Below are positions 14,153 to 22,553 of a stretch of 64,000 nt of DNA, in pieces (position 1 is the stretch's first letter; each line of letters starts with the position of its first letter). The position numbers and the translations under genes were made by a program. The notes below the pieces were generated by a model that did no database searches, was not told the DNA's origin, and was given only the letters and a program-made list of their open reading frames with translations. This DNA comes from Streptomyces durocortorensis (lineage in GTDB: Bacteria > Actinomycetota > Actinomycetes > Streptomycetales > Streptomycetaceae), in NCBI RefSeq assembly GCF_016901035.1, contig NZ_JAFEUF010000002.1, positions 44,152 through 108,151 of the forward strand. The letters are read 5' to 3'.

Positions 14153-14904
14153 CGGGCCGCTCCGGTCGTCGTCCCGCGACGGCCCAGGCGCGCCGCCACG
14201 GGCCCGTACACCGCCCCGAAGAGGATCAGCGCCACCCCCACCAGGATCGCTCCCAGCTGGAGCGGAAGGGGGCCTGCGGCGGACACCCCGCCGGGCAGCG
14301 CGGCGAACGAGGCCGGGCGGCCGATCATGCCGTCCATCGGCCAGGCCACCGCGTCCACCCGGGCCTGCACGGCGCTCAGCGGTACGGAGCCCTCGCCGGC
14401 GTCCTGGAGGTGGACCCGGGAGTCCAGGGAGGTGGCCCGTTCGTCGCCGAGCAGGAAGATCTGGCCCCGGGGCACGGTGGCGGAGAAGTCCTGGGGCGAG
14501 GCGGACGCCTTCCCGCCCGCGGCGGCCGAGCCGCGGTCGAGGTACGGCTCGTCGACGGGGGTTCCGTTGACGGTGAGCCGGCCCTCCCGGTCGCAACAGG
14601 CGACCTTGTCGCCGCCGACCCCGACGACCCGCTTCACCATCGGTGTGGCGCCCCAGACCTGGTCGGTGAAGACCACCACGTCACCGCGCCGGACGTCGGC
14701 GCCGTCTATCCGCTCGGCGAGCACCCGGTCGCCGGGGCTCACCGTGGGTGACATGGAGTCGGTCGGGATCGTGTACGGCTGGTAGACCACCGCCGCCCAG
14801 GCGAAACCGCCGAGGAAGAGCACACAGCCGACGGCCACGGCGAGGCCCGACACCATGGCGCCGAGCCGGCCGCGGCCGTCTTCCCTGCTTCCTGTACCGC
14901 TCAT
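14149..14904 (-). CDS. sipZ: Type I signal peptidase SipZ-like (251 aa)
   Basis: S26 serine peptidase that cleaves signal peptides outside the membrane. An N-terminal helix (AVAVGCVLFLGGFAWAAV) leads to the catalytic Ser motif YTIPTDSMSPTV, then RGDVVVF and the Lys motif MVKRVVGVGGDKV. The last conserved box is shortened (IFLLGDERATSLDSR) and the protein ends in a second hydrophobic helix (ILVGVALILFGAVYGPVAA). The ATG at 14904 follows a GGGAGCGCTGG region. It is the most diverged of four tandem paralogues. The symbol follows the S. lividans order. Confidence 0.85.
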   Translation of the reverse strand: MSGTGSREDGRGRLGAMVSGLAVAVGCVLFLGGFAWAAVVYQPYTIPTDSMSPTVSPGDRVLAERIDGADVRRGDVVVFTDQVWGATPMVKRVVGVGGDKVACCDREGRLTVNGTPVDEPYLDRGSAAAGGKASASPQDFSATVPRGQIFLLGDERATSLDSRVHLQDAGEGSVPLSAVQARVDAVAWPMDGMIGRPASFAALPGGVSAAGPLPLQLGAILVGVALILFGAVYGPVAARLGRRGTTTGAAR

Positions 14905-14954
14905 CCCAGCGCTCCCCCGTCGGAGATCGACAATCGCTGATCCGAGTCGGCACC

Positions 14955-15866
14955 CTACCCGGCGGTACGCCCGGCGGTCAGCCTCCGGCGGCGCCACAAC
15001 ACGAGGGGCACCGCTCCGGCTACGCCCAGTGCCGCCGGCGCCATCGCGGCGGCCGCGTTCAGACCGGGCTGGTCGAAGGTGTCGGGGACCGGAAGGGTCG
15101 CCCAGCGGCCCAGCGGCCAGGCGACGACGATCGCGCGGCCGACGACCTCGTCGTTGGAGACCGTGCCCTGCCCCGGGAGCTCCTGGTGGTAGCGCGAGTC
15201 CAGGGAGTTCTGCCGGTGGTCGCCCATGACGAAGATCCGGCCCTCGGGCACCTTGATCGGGCCGAAGGGCTTGTCGTTGCACGGGGTGTTCCCGGGGAAG
15301 ATGAACGACTTCTCGTCCAGGCTCTTCCCGTTGACCGTGACCGGCCCGTTCTCCTTGCACTCCACGGTGTCGCCGCCGACCGCGATGACCCGCTTGATCA
15401 GGTCCTTCTCCTCGGAGGACGGCATCAGGCCGATGAAGCTCAGGAACTTCTGCACCGCGTTGGGCTCCGGCGTCACGGTGTCCTCCAGCCAGCCGCCCGG
15501 GTCGTGGAAGACCACGACCTCGCCGCGCTCCGGCTCCGAACCGAACCACGGGGTCAGCTTGTCGACCAGCACCCGGTCGCCCCGCTGCAGGGTGTTCTGC
15601 ATGGAGTCCGAGGGGATCGAGAACGCCTGGACCAGGAACGTCTTGATCAGCAGCGCCAGGATCAGGGCGATACCGACGAGCAGCGGCAGCTCCACCCAGA
15701 AAGATCGCTGCTTCTTGCCCTTCGGGGGCGTGCCACCGCCCGCGGCGTCGCCCTCATTCTCCGGCGGGACCGCCGCCCCGCCCGCGGGAGACTCGTCGCG
15801 CTCCGGCCGGTCCTCGGGTTCGTCGTGTCCGGATCGTGCGCCGACCGCCAAATCCCCCACATCCAC
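14955..15866 (-). CDS. sipY: Type I signal peptidase SipY-like (303 aa)
   Basis: After a hydrophilic Gly/Glu/Pro-rich N-terminus of about 55 residues comes the membrane helix (LLVGIALILALLIKTF). The catalytic Ser box is FSIPSDSMQNTLQRGDRVLV, followed by GEVVVFHDPGGW, the Lys box DLIKRVIAVGGDTV and the GDHRQNSLDSR box. A C-terminal hydrophobic segment (MAPAALGVAGAVPLVLW) gives the extra membrane anchor known for SipX/Y/Z of S. lividans. The start at 15866 has GAGGAG upstream. It overlaps the 3' end of the sipX frame by 113 bp. Confidence 0.9.
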   Translation of the reverse strand: MDVGDLAVGARSGHDEPEDRPERDESPAGGAAVPPENEGDAAGGGTPPKGKKQRSFWVELPLLVGIALILALLIKTFLVQAFSIPSDSMQNTLQRGDRVLVDKLTPWFGSEPERGEVVVFHDPGGWLEDTVTPEPNAVQKFLSFIGLMPSSEEKDLIKRVIAVGGDTVECKENGPVTVNGKSLDEKSFIFPGNTPCNDKPFGPIKVPEGRIFVMGDHRQNSLDSRYHQELPGQGTVSNDEVVGRAIVVAWPLGRWATLPVPDTFDQPGLNAAAAMAPAALGVAGAVPLVLWRRRRLTAGRTAG

Positions 15867-16830
15867 TCCTCAGTACGTGCCACTGCCCACGCCCCATCAG
15901 ACGCAGGCCCACCACTCCCATAACGAGCGGGAGTTCCGCAGGGGTCGGGAGCCGGACCATTCCATCGCGATCCGGAGGTGCCACACTATTCGACGGGGCC
16001 GGAGCAGCTGCGTCCGATGTGCGCGAGTCCGGGACGGCGGTGAAGGCGTCCCGCTCCTCCAGGGTGCTCCAGTGGCCGAACGGCCAGGCGATCACGACGG
16101 CCCGCCCCACGACCTCCTCCTCGGAGACCGTGCCCCGGTCGGGTTCGTCGAGGTGGAAGCGGGAGTCGGCGGAGTCGGACCGGTGGTCCCCCATCACGAA
16201 GAGCCGCCCCTCGGGGACCTTCACCTCGAACGAGATGGTCGAGGGCCGGTCGTCGGGGTGGAGGTACGTCTCGGCGAGCGGTACGCCGTTGACGGTGACC
16301 CGGCCGTCCTCGCCGCAGCACTTCACGGTGTCGCCGCCCACCGCGATGACCCGCTTGATCAGGTCCTGCTCGTCGTCGGACGGCAGCAGCCCGATGAAGG
16401 TCAGCAGCTCGGTCGCCTGTTTCACCCCGACCGGTGGGTCCTTCTTCTGCCCGGGGCTCTCCTGCTGGAGCCAGCCGCCGGGGTCCTTGAAGACCACGAC
16501 GTCGCCGCGCTCGGGCTTCGATCCGAACCACGGGGTCAGCTTGTCGACCAGCACCCGGTCGCCGATCCGGATGGTCTGTTCCATCGACCCGGACGGGATG
16601 ACGAACGCCTGGACCAGGAACGTCTTCAGCACGAGCGCGATCAGCAGCGCCACGACGACGAGGACGGGTATCTCCTTCACCGCGGACCTGCGGCGCTTGC
16701 GCCGGACCTTCTTGGCGAGCTTGCGACGCTCCGCCCGGGTGGGCAGCGAGCGCGGCGCGGTCGGCCTGGTCCCGGTCGGCAGGGACGCGCGGGGGTCGGA
16801 CGCGCCGCGCGGGCGTCCGCGGTTACCCAT
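15754..16830 (-). CDS. sipX: Type I signal peptidase SipX-like (358 aa)
   Basis: The catalytic boxes are intact: FVIPSGSMEQTIRIGDRVLV (Ser), GDVVVFKDPGGW, LIKRVIAVGGDTVKCC (Lys) and VMGDHRSDSADSR. A basic N-terminus (RRKLAKKVRRKRRR) precedes the membrane helix (IPVLVVVALLIALVLKTF). The C-terminal helix PLVMGVVGLRLMG is followed by about 37 Arg/Gly-rich residues encoded in the DNA that also encodes the SipY N-terminus; in another frame a TGA lies right before the sipY ribosome-binding site. The tail may thus result from an indel. The start ATG at 16830 overlaps sipW. Confidence 0.87.
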   Translation of the reverse strand: MGNRGRPRGASDPRASLPTGTRPTAPRSLPTRAERRKLAKKVRRKRRRSAVKEIPVLVVVALLIALVLKTFLVQAFVIPSGSMEQTIRIGDRVLVDKLTPWFGSKPERGDVVVFKDPGGWLQQESPGQKKDPPVGVKQATELLTFIGLLPSDDEQDLIKRVIAVGGDTVKCCGEDGRVTVNGVPLAETYLHPDDRPSTISFEVKVPEGRLFVMGDHRSDSADSRFHLDEPDRGTVSEEEVVGRAVVIAWPFGHWSTLEERDAFTAVPDSRTSDAAAPAPSNSVAPPDRDGMVRLPTPAELPLVMGVVGLRLMGRGQWHVLRSGCGGFGGRRTIRTRRTRGPAGARRVSRGRGGGPAGE

Positions 16831-17593
16831 GCGCAGCGCCAGGCGCCCGTACGTCACCGAAGGCGCCGGTCCCGGTCAGCGAGCCGACCCGGGCGGGCGG
16901 CCAGCCCAGCCAGTCCACCCGGCCGGTCACCCGCTCGACGGGGACCATCCCGCCGCCGGGCGATCCGAGGTGGTCCCGGGAGTCGCTGGAGCGGCTGCGG
17001 TGGTCGCCCATCATCCACAGGGCGTCGGCGGACACCACGATGTCGAAGGGCACCCGGGAAGCGGTGTCACCGGGGTGGAGATACGGCTCGTCCACCACGG
17101 TCCCGTTGACCGCGAGCCTCCCCCGCGCGTCGCAGCAGACCACGCGGTCGCCGCCCACACCGACCACCCGCTTCACGAAGTCGGTGTCGGCGGGCTCCGC
17201 GAGCCCCAGGGAGGCCGCCGCCCCGCGCACCAGCCCGGCCAGGGGGTTCGCGTCGAGGTCCTCCCGTACGAATGATCCCGTGCCGTCGAAGACCACCACG
17301 TCGCCGCGCTCGGGCTCGGCGCCGAAACGGTACGCCAGCTTGTTCACCAGCACCCGGTCACCGACCTGCAGCGTGGGCTCCATCGAGCGGCTGGGGATCA
17401 GGAAGGGCTGGACCACGTAGGAGCTGAACAGCAGCAGCGCGACCGTGGCCAGGACCGCCCCGGTCAGCACCCGCCGCCAGGTCAGCACGGAGGCGACGCG
17501 GTCCCGCGTACGCGAAAAGCGCGACCCCTCCCCGGACCCCGCGTCGGGTTCCGAGGAGCGGTCGCGCTCCGAGTGCTGTGCTTGCGTGTCCAT
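16823..17593 (-). CDS. sipW: Type I signal peptidase SipW-like (256 aa)
   Basis: First gene of the cluster after rplS. A cytoplasmic N-terminus of about 40 residues leads to a membrane helix (VLTGAVLATVALLLFSSYV), then the Ser box FLIPSRSMEPTLQVGDRVLV, the Lys box DFVKRVVGVGGDRVVCC and MMGDHRSRSSDSRDHLGSP. No convincing C-terminal helix is present, unlike the other three. It overlaps the sipX start by 8 nt, so sipW-sipX-sipY read as one unit. Confidence 0.9.
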   Translation of the reverse strand: MDTQAQHSERDRSSEPDAGSGEGSRFSRTRDRVASVLTWRRVLTGAVLATVALLLFSSYVVQPFLIPSRSMEPTLQVGDRVLVNKLAYRFGAEPERGDVVVFDGTGSFVREDLDANPLAGLVRGAAASLGLAEPADTDFVKRVVGVGGDRVVCCDARGRLAVNGTVVDEPYLHPGDTASRVPFDIVVSADALWMMGDHRSRSSDSRDHLGSPGGGMVPVERVTGRVDWLGWPPARVGSLTGTGAFGDVRAPGAAHG

Positions 17594-17659
17594 CGCGGCC
17601 GAAGCTTATCCGGCCACGCTGTGGACGGGTCACCCGCAGGGGGATGACCGGGCGACAGC

Positions 17660-18010
17660 TCAGTTGTCGCGCTTCTCCTTGATCTTCGCGGCCTTGCCGC
17701 GCAGCTCACGGAGGAAGTACAGCTTGGCGCGACGGACGTCACCGCGGGTGACGAGCTCGATCTTCTCGAAGATCGGGCTGTGCACCGGGAAGGTGCGCTC
17801 GACGCCGACGGAGAACGAGACCTTGCGGACCGTGAAGGTCTCGCTGACGCCCGCGCCCTGGCGGCGGATGACAACACCCTTGAACTGCTGGATACGGGAG
17901 CGGTTGCCCTCGATCACTCGCACGTGGACGTTGACGGTGTCACCGGGGCGGAACGCCGGGACGTCCGAACGGAGGGTGGCGGCATTGACGCCATCGAGCA
18001 GGGAAGCCAT
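17660..18010 (-). CDS. rplS: 50S ribosomal protein L19
   Basis: Start [20 protein letters not shown] at 18010, then the family signature [26 protein letters not shown] and the end [15 protein letters not shown]. The length of 116 residues is exactly that of L19, so the nine codons upstream of this ATG are not used. L19 sits at the 30S-50S interface. The gene is downstream of trmD and upstream of sipW, the usual actinobacterial order. Confidence 0.97.
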   Translation of the reverse strand: MASLLDGVNAATLRSDVPAFRPGDTVNVHVRVIEGNRSRIQQFKGVVIRRQGAGVSETFTVRKVSFSVGVERTFPVHSPIFEKIELVTRGDVRRAKLYFLRELRGKAAKIKEKRDN

Positions 18011-18141
18011 GGTTTCTGCTTTCTTCGCCGATGCCACAGGTCATCGACGGGAATGTCGTTGAAGAGTTCGGAGTGCTGATCGCGTCGGGCGGACGTCTTT
18101 CCCCCTGTGGCAGGGGCGCACACCGGACGTACAGCAGCGGC

Positions 18142-18963
18142 CTATTCTTCCACGGCGGTGGGCCTGCGCCAAAATCGGCCGCCGGGCTCCGGTGCGAAGC
18201 CGAGGATGGAGAGGATCTCGCGGTCCTTCTTGTCGAAGGCGCCCGCCTCGCACCGCTCGATCAGATCGGGCCGGTTGAGGGCGGTACGGGCGAAGGCCTG
18301 GTCCCGCCGCCAGCGCGCGATCTTCCCGTGGTGGCCGCTGAGCAGGACGTCCGGGATGGACCGGCCGCGCCACTCCGGCGGCTTGGTGTAGACGGGGCCC
18401 TCCAGGAGGTTGGCCATCGCGCCCGGGGCGAAGGAGTCGTCCCGGTGGGATTCGGCGTTGCCGAGGACACCGGGCAGCAGCCGGGCCACCGCCTCCGTGA
18501 TCACCAGGACGGCCGCTTCCCCGCCGGCCAGTACGTAGTCCCCGATGGAGACCTCGACGACCCGCAGCCGGGTGGCGTACTCGTCGATCACCCGGCGGTC
18601 GATGCCCTCGTAGCGGGCCGGAGTGAAGAGCAGCCAGGGCTCGGCGGAGAGTTCGACGGCCAGTTCCTGCGTGAACGGCCGGCCGCTCGGCGTGGGCACG
18701 ACGAGGACCGGGGAGTGCGCTCCGGCCTCGTAGCCGTCGGCGAGGGACTCGTCCAGGGCGTCGCCCCAGGGCTCGGTCTTCATGACCATGCCGGGTCCGC
18801 CGCCGTAGGGGGTGTCGTCGACCGTGTTGTGCCGGTCGTACGTCCACTCCCGCAGGTCGTGGACATGGACGTCCAGCACGCCGCGGGCGCGGGCCTTCCC
18901 GACGAGGGAGACGTTCAGCGGTTCCAGGTACTCCGGGAAGATCGTGACGACGTCGAGCCGCAT
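18142..18963 (-). CDS. trmD: tRNA (guanine37-N1)-methyltransferase TrmD
   Basis: [16 protein letters not shown] opens the SPOUT fold. Substrate and AdoMet motifs include [14 protein letters not shown] and, in the knot, [19 protein letters not shown], followed by [20 protein letters not shown]. The enzyme methylates G37 next to the anticodon to prevent frameshifting. The C-terminal domain ([17 protein letters not shown]) is present; total length of 273 is normal. The start ATG overlaps the rimM stop as ATGA. Confidence 0.97.
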   Translation of the reverse strand: MRLDVVTIFPEYLEPLNVSLVGKARARGVLDVHVHDLREWTYDRHNTVDDTPYGGGPGMVMKTEPWGDALDESLADGYEAGAHSPVLVVPTPSGRPFTQELAVELSAEPWLLFTPARYEGIDRRVIDEYATRLRVVEVSIGDYVLAGGEAAVLVITEAVARLLPGVLGNAESHRDDSFAPGAMANLLEGPVYTKPPEWRGRSIPDVLLSGHHGKIARWRRDQAFARTALNRPDLIERCEAGAFDKKDREILSILGFAPEPGGRFWRRPTAVEE

Positions 18964-19589
18964 CAGGCGTCGCCCTTCGGCGCCTCGGCCGCATCACCGG
19001 AGGCCGCATCGCCGGAGGCCGCATCGCCAGAGGCCGTCTCGCCGGTCTCCTCGTCGCGGGAGGAGGCGATCACGGCCTCGCTCTCGTCGATCAGGCCGGG
19101 CGGCGGGGTGATGACCGCGCGCTGCTCCTCCAGGTCAATCTCGGTGACGATCTCCTCGACGAAGGGGATCATCACCTCGCTGCCGTCGGGGCGCTCCACG
19201 ATGAACAGGTCCTGGGAGGGCAGGTGGGAGATCTCGGTGATCCGGCCGATCTCGGTGCCGTCGGCGAGCACCACGTCGAGGTCGATCAGCTGGTGGTCGT
19301 AGAACTCGTCCTCCTCCTCGGGCAGTTCCTCCGGGTCCACCTCGGCGATCAGCAGAGTGTTCCGCAGGGCCTCGGCGGCGGTGCGATCGCGTACGCCCTC
19401 GAAGCGCAGCAGGAGCCTGCCGCTGTGGACCCGGCCCGTCTCGATCGTCAGCGGACCCGTCTCCGCCGGTTCGGTGGCCAGGACGGCGCCGGGTCCGAGC
19501 CGCAGTTCGGGCTCGTCCGTTCGTACCTCGACGGTGACCTCGCCCTTGATGCCGTGGGCACGGCCGATCCGCGCGACTACCAACTGCAC
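18963..19589 (-). CDS. rimM: 16S rRNA processing protein RimM with repeat tail
   Basis: The GTG at 19589 gives [18 protein letters not shown], the canonical RimM start. The middle carries [11 protein letters not shown] and [18 protein letters not shown], and the PRC barrel ends in [19 protein letters not shown] and PPGLID. RimM helps 30S head maturation. An added Asp/Ala tail carries three tandem SGDAA units encoded by a 15-bp repeat (18988-19035). TrmD follows with a 1-codon overlap. Confidence 0.95.
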   Translation of the reverse strand: MQLVVARIGRAHGIKGEVTVEVRTDEPELRLGPGAVLATEPAETGPLTIETGRVHSGRLLLRFEGVRDRTAAEALRNTLLIAEVDPEELPEEEDEFYDHQLIDLDVVLADGTEIGRITEISHLPSQDLFIVERPDGSEVMIPFVEEIVTEIDLEEQRAVITPPPGLIDESEAVIASSRDEETGETASGDAASGDAASGDAAEAPKGDA

Positions 19590-19707
19590 GCTGTTCTCCG
19601 ATTGATGGGGTGCGGGCGGGGAGGGGGAGACGTCCGGGTGGCCGACGACAAAGGCCGGGGACGGCCCGAAGGCCCTCCCCGGCCCTGGCCGGTGTTCAAC
19701 TCGCTGA

Positions 19708-19947
19708 TCAGCGAACCTGGTCCACATCGACGAGGTCGACACGGATACCGCGGCCGCCGATGGCACCCACGACCGTACGCAGAGCGCGAGCGGTGCGGCC
19801 GTTACGGCCGATCACCTTGCCGAGGTCGTCGGGGTGGACCCGGACCTCCAGCACGCGCCCGCGACGCAGGGTGCGCTCGGCAACCTGCACGTCGTCGGGG
19901 TTGTCGACGATGCCCTTCACGAGGTGCTCGAGAGCCTCCTCGAGCAT
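19708..19947 (-). CDS. khpA: KhpA-type KH-domain RNA-binding protein (79 aa)
   Basis: The sequence is one KH domain: [17 protein letters not shown], then [20 protein letters not shown], containing the GxxG loop (GRNG), then LRTVVGAI. It is the YlqC/KhpA family, which binds RNA and affects growth and cell length in other bacteria. It lies 2 bp after rpsP and before rimM, its standard place, so it is co-transcribed with them. Confidence 0.93.
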   Translation of the reverse strand: MLEEALEHLVKGIVDNPDDVQVAERTLRRGRVLEVRVHPDDLGKVIGRNGRTARALRTVVGAIGGRGIRVDLVDVDQVR

Positions 19948-19949
19948 GC

Positions 19950-20390
19950 TCAGGCCTCGGTCGACTCGGTGGACGCGGCAGCGTCAGCCGCCTCGTCCGC
20001 CTTCTTGTCGGACTTCTTGGCCTTGGGGGTGATGGCCTCACCCTTGGCCTCGTCGCCGTCCGAGGACAGCGCCTCGAACAGCGCGCGCTTGTCAGCCTTG
20101 GGCTCCGGCTGCAGCAGCGGCGCGGGGGCCGGGAGGCCCTTGTGGGCCTGCCAGTCACCGGTGAGCTTCAGGATCGCGAGGACCGGCTCGGTCGGCTGGG
20201 CGCCGACGGACAGCCAGTACTGCGCACGCTCCGAGTTGACCTCGATGCGCGAGGGGTTCTGCACCGGGTGGTACAGGCCGATCTCCTCGATGGCCCGGCC
20301 GTCACGGCGGGTACGGGAGTCGGCGACGACGATGCGGTAGTGAGGCGAACGGATCTTGCCCAGACGCTTCAGCTTGATCTTGACTGCCAC
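19950..20390 (-). CDS. rpsP: 30S ribosomal protein S16
   Basis: The GTG at 20390 starts [20 protein letters not shown], followed by [20 protein letters not shown] and [18 protein letters not shown]. After the S16 fold (about 90 residues) comes a charged Lys/Glu/Ala-rich extension of about 55 residues, common in actinobacteria. It is the first gene of rpsP-khpA-rimM-trmD-rplS. Confidence 0.97.
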   Translation of the reverse strand: MAVKIKLKRLGKIRSPHYRIVVADSRTRRDGRAIEEIGLYHPVQNPSRIEVNSERAQYWLSVGAQPTEPVLAILKLTGDWQAHKGLPAPAPLLQPEPKADKRALFEALSSDGDEAKGEAITPKAKKSDKKADEAADAAASTESTEA

Positions 20391-20547
20391 GGAAGTGGTG
20401 TCTCCTGGTCTCTGACGTGGTTGGGCACAACTAGATGCCACGTGGGGTTGCGGTACTCGGAGTGCCCGATGGACGCGTCAGCCGGAGGAGAGAGGGGTCC
20501 TGTGCGACTGTCGAGTACAGCTAGCCATTGTGCCACACGCCATCGGC

Positions 20548-21138
20548 TCACCCCACCGCGACCGCTTCCGGGATCCGGAACGGCTTGCCGCAGCCGCCGC
20601 AGACGATCGGCGCCTGCGCCAGGACCGACGGGACGACGCGGACGTTGCGTCCGCAGTCGCAGACGGCCTTGACCCGCACGCCGCCTCCGGAGGAACCGTG
20701 CCGGGCGGCAGGTCCGCGGAAGGAGCGCTTGGTGTCGGCGGCGGTGGCGACGGTGTGCGCCTTGAGGGCGCGCTGCAGCCGTTCGGTGGTCGGACGGTAC
20801 CGGCGCTTGGCTTCCGGATTCAGCGTGACCAGCGAGAATCCGCTGCTGGGGTGGGGTTCCTCGGCATGATCGAGGCCCAGCTCCTCGGCGATCGCGAGGA
20901 AGCGTCGGTTGTGGTAGCGGCCGGCACGGGAGGTGTCTCGGACTCCTCTCGCGGCGGCGATGCCGTGGACTGCCTCGTGGAGCAGTCGCTCGAAGGAGAG
21001 CTCGGCGCCACAGGCGGACGAGGACTCTCCGATCAGGGACTCGGGCGCGGCAAGATCGGGCAGCTCGGGGTGGTACCGCTGAATGTCGGCCCACGCCTGT
21101 GCCAGCTCTGCGGCAAGTACAGGTGGTGTCGTGCTCAC
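20548..21138 (-). CDS. SprT-like zinc metalloprotease domain protein (196 aa)
   Basis: The metal site HEAVHGIAAARG (HExxH) near residue 54 is followed by DTSRAGRYHNRRFLAIAEE, in which a second His/Glu could complete the zinc ligands as in SprT-like proteases. A zinc-ribbon end is present: VCDCGRNVRVV and IVCGGCGKPFR (C-x-C and C-x-x-C). I know this as a conserved Streptomyces hypothetical, not a characterised enzyme. It is monocistronic. Confidence 0.75.
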   Translation of the reverse strand: MSTTPPVLAAELAQAWADIQRYHPELPDLAAPESLIGESSSACGAELSFERLLHEAVHGIAAARGVRDTSRAGRYHNRRFLAIAEELGLDHAEEPHPSSGFSLVTLNPEAKRRYRPTTERLQRALKAHTVATAADTKRSFRGPAARHGSSGGGVRVKAVCDCGRNVRVVPSVLAQAPIVCGGCGKPFRIPEAVAVG

Positions 21139-21590
21139 GTCGTGACAACGAGCCCGAGTGCTCCGGTGTTCCTATTCCGGGGCATCCCAAATAATTTGCA
21201 CGTACCAGTCAGTTGCCCTTGATGCGTCCGGACGAGGGCGGGTACGCAGAACTGCGGAGAAGGCGCACAGCTCGCACCAAGGTGGTGCACAGCGTGCGGT
21301 ACGCCCGGCGGCCGCCGATGTGAGGAGCGCGGGCGGCCCGTGGCCCTGACGAATCCGCCGGGAAGACTACCCTCCCCTCCGCTCGACGTGCCCGGCGCGG
21401 GGTGTCGGGTAAGACTGGTCGGAGAGCAGACGTGGGACGGGGCGCACGACCGGGGCACGCAAGCACTGTTCCACAACCCCTGGACGGAACGGCGGATGCG
21501 CAGTTCTCTGGCTACGGGGTGCGGAACACTCGCACACGGGGGACGTCCACTCGGGAACGACCGACCTCTTGGCGGATTGGGGCACTTTCC
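21139..21590. other. Divergent intergenic region
   Basis: About 450 bp lie between the SprT-like gene (leftward) and the methyltransferase (rightward). Open frames continue into it from both sides, but codon bias fades and no ribosome-binding site supports earlier starts. An A/T-rich spot near 21185-21200 may be a promoter. I see nothing else. Confidence 0.4.
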
Positions 21591-22478
21591 ATGACACCAA
21601 CGCTCGTCCGGAACCAGCTGGGCGCGGACGCCTCCGCGCCGGCGGACGCCGGTACCCTCGCACGCGACTGGGCCGAGATCCAGGAACGCATGCTCGCGCC
21701 GCTCTACGAGGCGGTGTACGACCGGATGGAAGTGGGGGCCGCCACCCGGATGCTGTCCCTCGGCTGCGGTTCGGGCCTCGCGATGCTCGTCGCGGCGGCC
21801 CGGGGGGCGCATGTCACGGGTGTGGACTCCGACCGGGAGCGCCTGGCCCTGGCCCGGGCGCGGCTGCTGCCCGACGCCGGCTGGGACGACACGCCCGCGC
21901 ACTCCCCGCACCCTGCCCGCCGTCGGGCCCGGCTGCTGGAGGACGGGCGGCCCGCGCCCGCCGGCGCGGACGGCGCTCCGTACAACCTGATCACGGTCTT
22001 CGAGCCGATCGGCTGCGCGGCCGGGGACTCCGAGGGGCTGGTACCGGCGCTGCGATCGGCCGTGCCGCTGGCCGTGCGGGGCGCCTCGGTGGTGCTGACG
22101 AGCTGGGGTCCGCCGGAGCGGTGCGCCACGGCCGCGGTGCTGCGGGTGGCCGCGCGGCTCGCGGAGTCCGCGCGTCCGCCGCGTACGGAACAACAGGGCA
22201 GGTGGAGGCCGACGCTCCGGGACGACCTGGAGGACGTGGCGGCGCGGGCCGGGCTGAAGCCGGACGGTTCGGGGCGGGTGTCCTGCCCGTTCGGTTACGC
22301 GGACGTGGGCAGCGCGGTGCGCGGGCTGCTGTCCACCGGCCTCTTCGACGCCGCCGTACGGGCCACGGACCGCTCCCAGGTGGAGAAGGAGGTCGCGGAG
22401 GCCCTGCATCCGTATCAGCGGGAGGACGGCACGGTGTGGATGCCGAACGTCTTCCGCTATCTGGTCTGCGTCACCTGA
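21591..22478 (+). CDS. SAM-dependent class I methyltransferase (295 aa)
   Basis: Motif I is clear: MLSLGCGSGLAMLVAAARG, followed by the acidic motif II (HVTGVDSDRERL). LITVFEPIGC takes the place of motif IV. The C-terminal half is mixed helix and strand and ends FRYLVCVT. The substrate is unknown. The start MTPTLVRNQLG at 21591 is chosen as the first ATG with coding bias; the frame is open for 63 more codons upstream. It converges on ffh across a shared terminator. Confidence 0.75.
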   Translation: MTPTLVRNQLGADASAPADAGTLARDWAEIQERMLAPLYEAVYDRMEVGAATRMLSLGCGSGLAMLVAAARGAHVTGVDSDRERLALARARLLPDAGWDDTPAHSPHPARRRARLLEDGRPAPAGADGAPYNLITVFEPIGCAAGDSEGLVPALRSAVPLAVRGASVVLTSWGPPERCATAAVLRVAARLAESARPPRTEQQGRWRPTLRDDLEDVAARAGLKPDGSGRVSCPFGYADVGSAVRGLLSTGLFDAAVRATDRSQVEKEVAEALHPYQREDGTVWMPNVFRYLVCVT

Positions 22479-22498
22479 GCGGGCCTTCCTCAGGACAT

Positions 22499-22536
22499 GC
22501 GTAAGGGGCGCCCCTTCTCAAGGGCGCCCCTTACGC
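22499..22536. terminator. Bidirectional terminator
   Basis: GCGTAAGGGGCGCCC pairs perfectly with 22522-22536 around an 8-nt loop. It is shared by the convergent methyltransferase and ffh genes. Confidence 0.85.
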
Positions 22537-22553
22537 GTACTGACCGGGTCTCG

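Noticed and set aside
21402..21590. Upstream extension of the methyltransferase
   Set aside because: 63 extra codons are open but Ser/Thr/Arg-rich without ribosome-binding site or typical bias; the ATG at 21591 is preferred.
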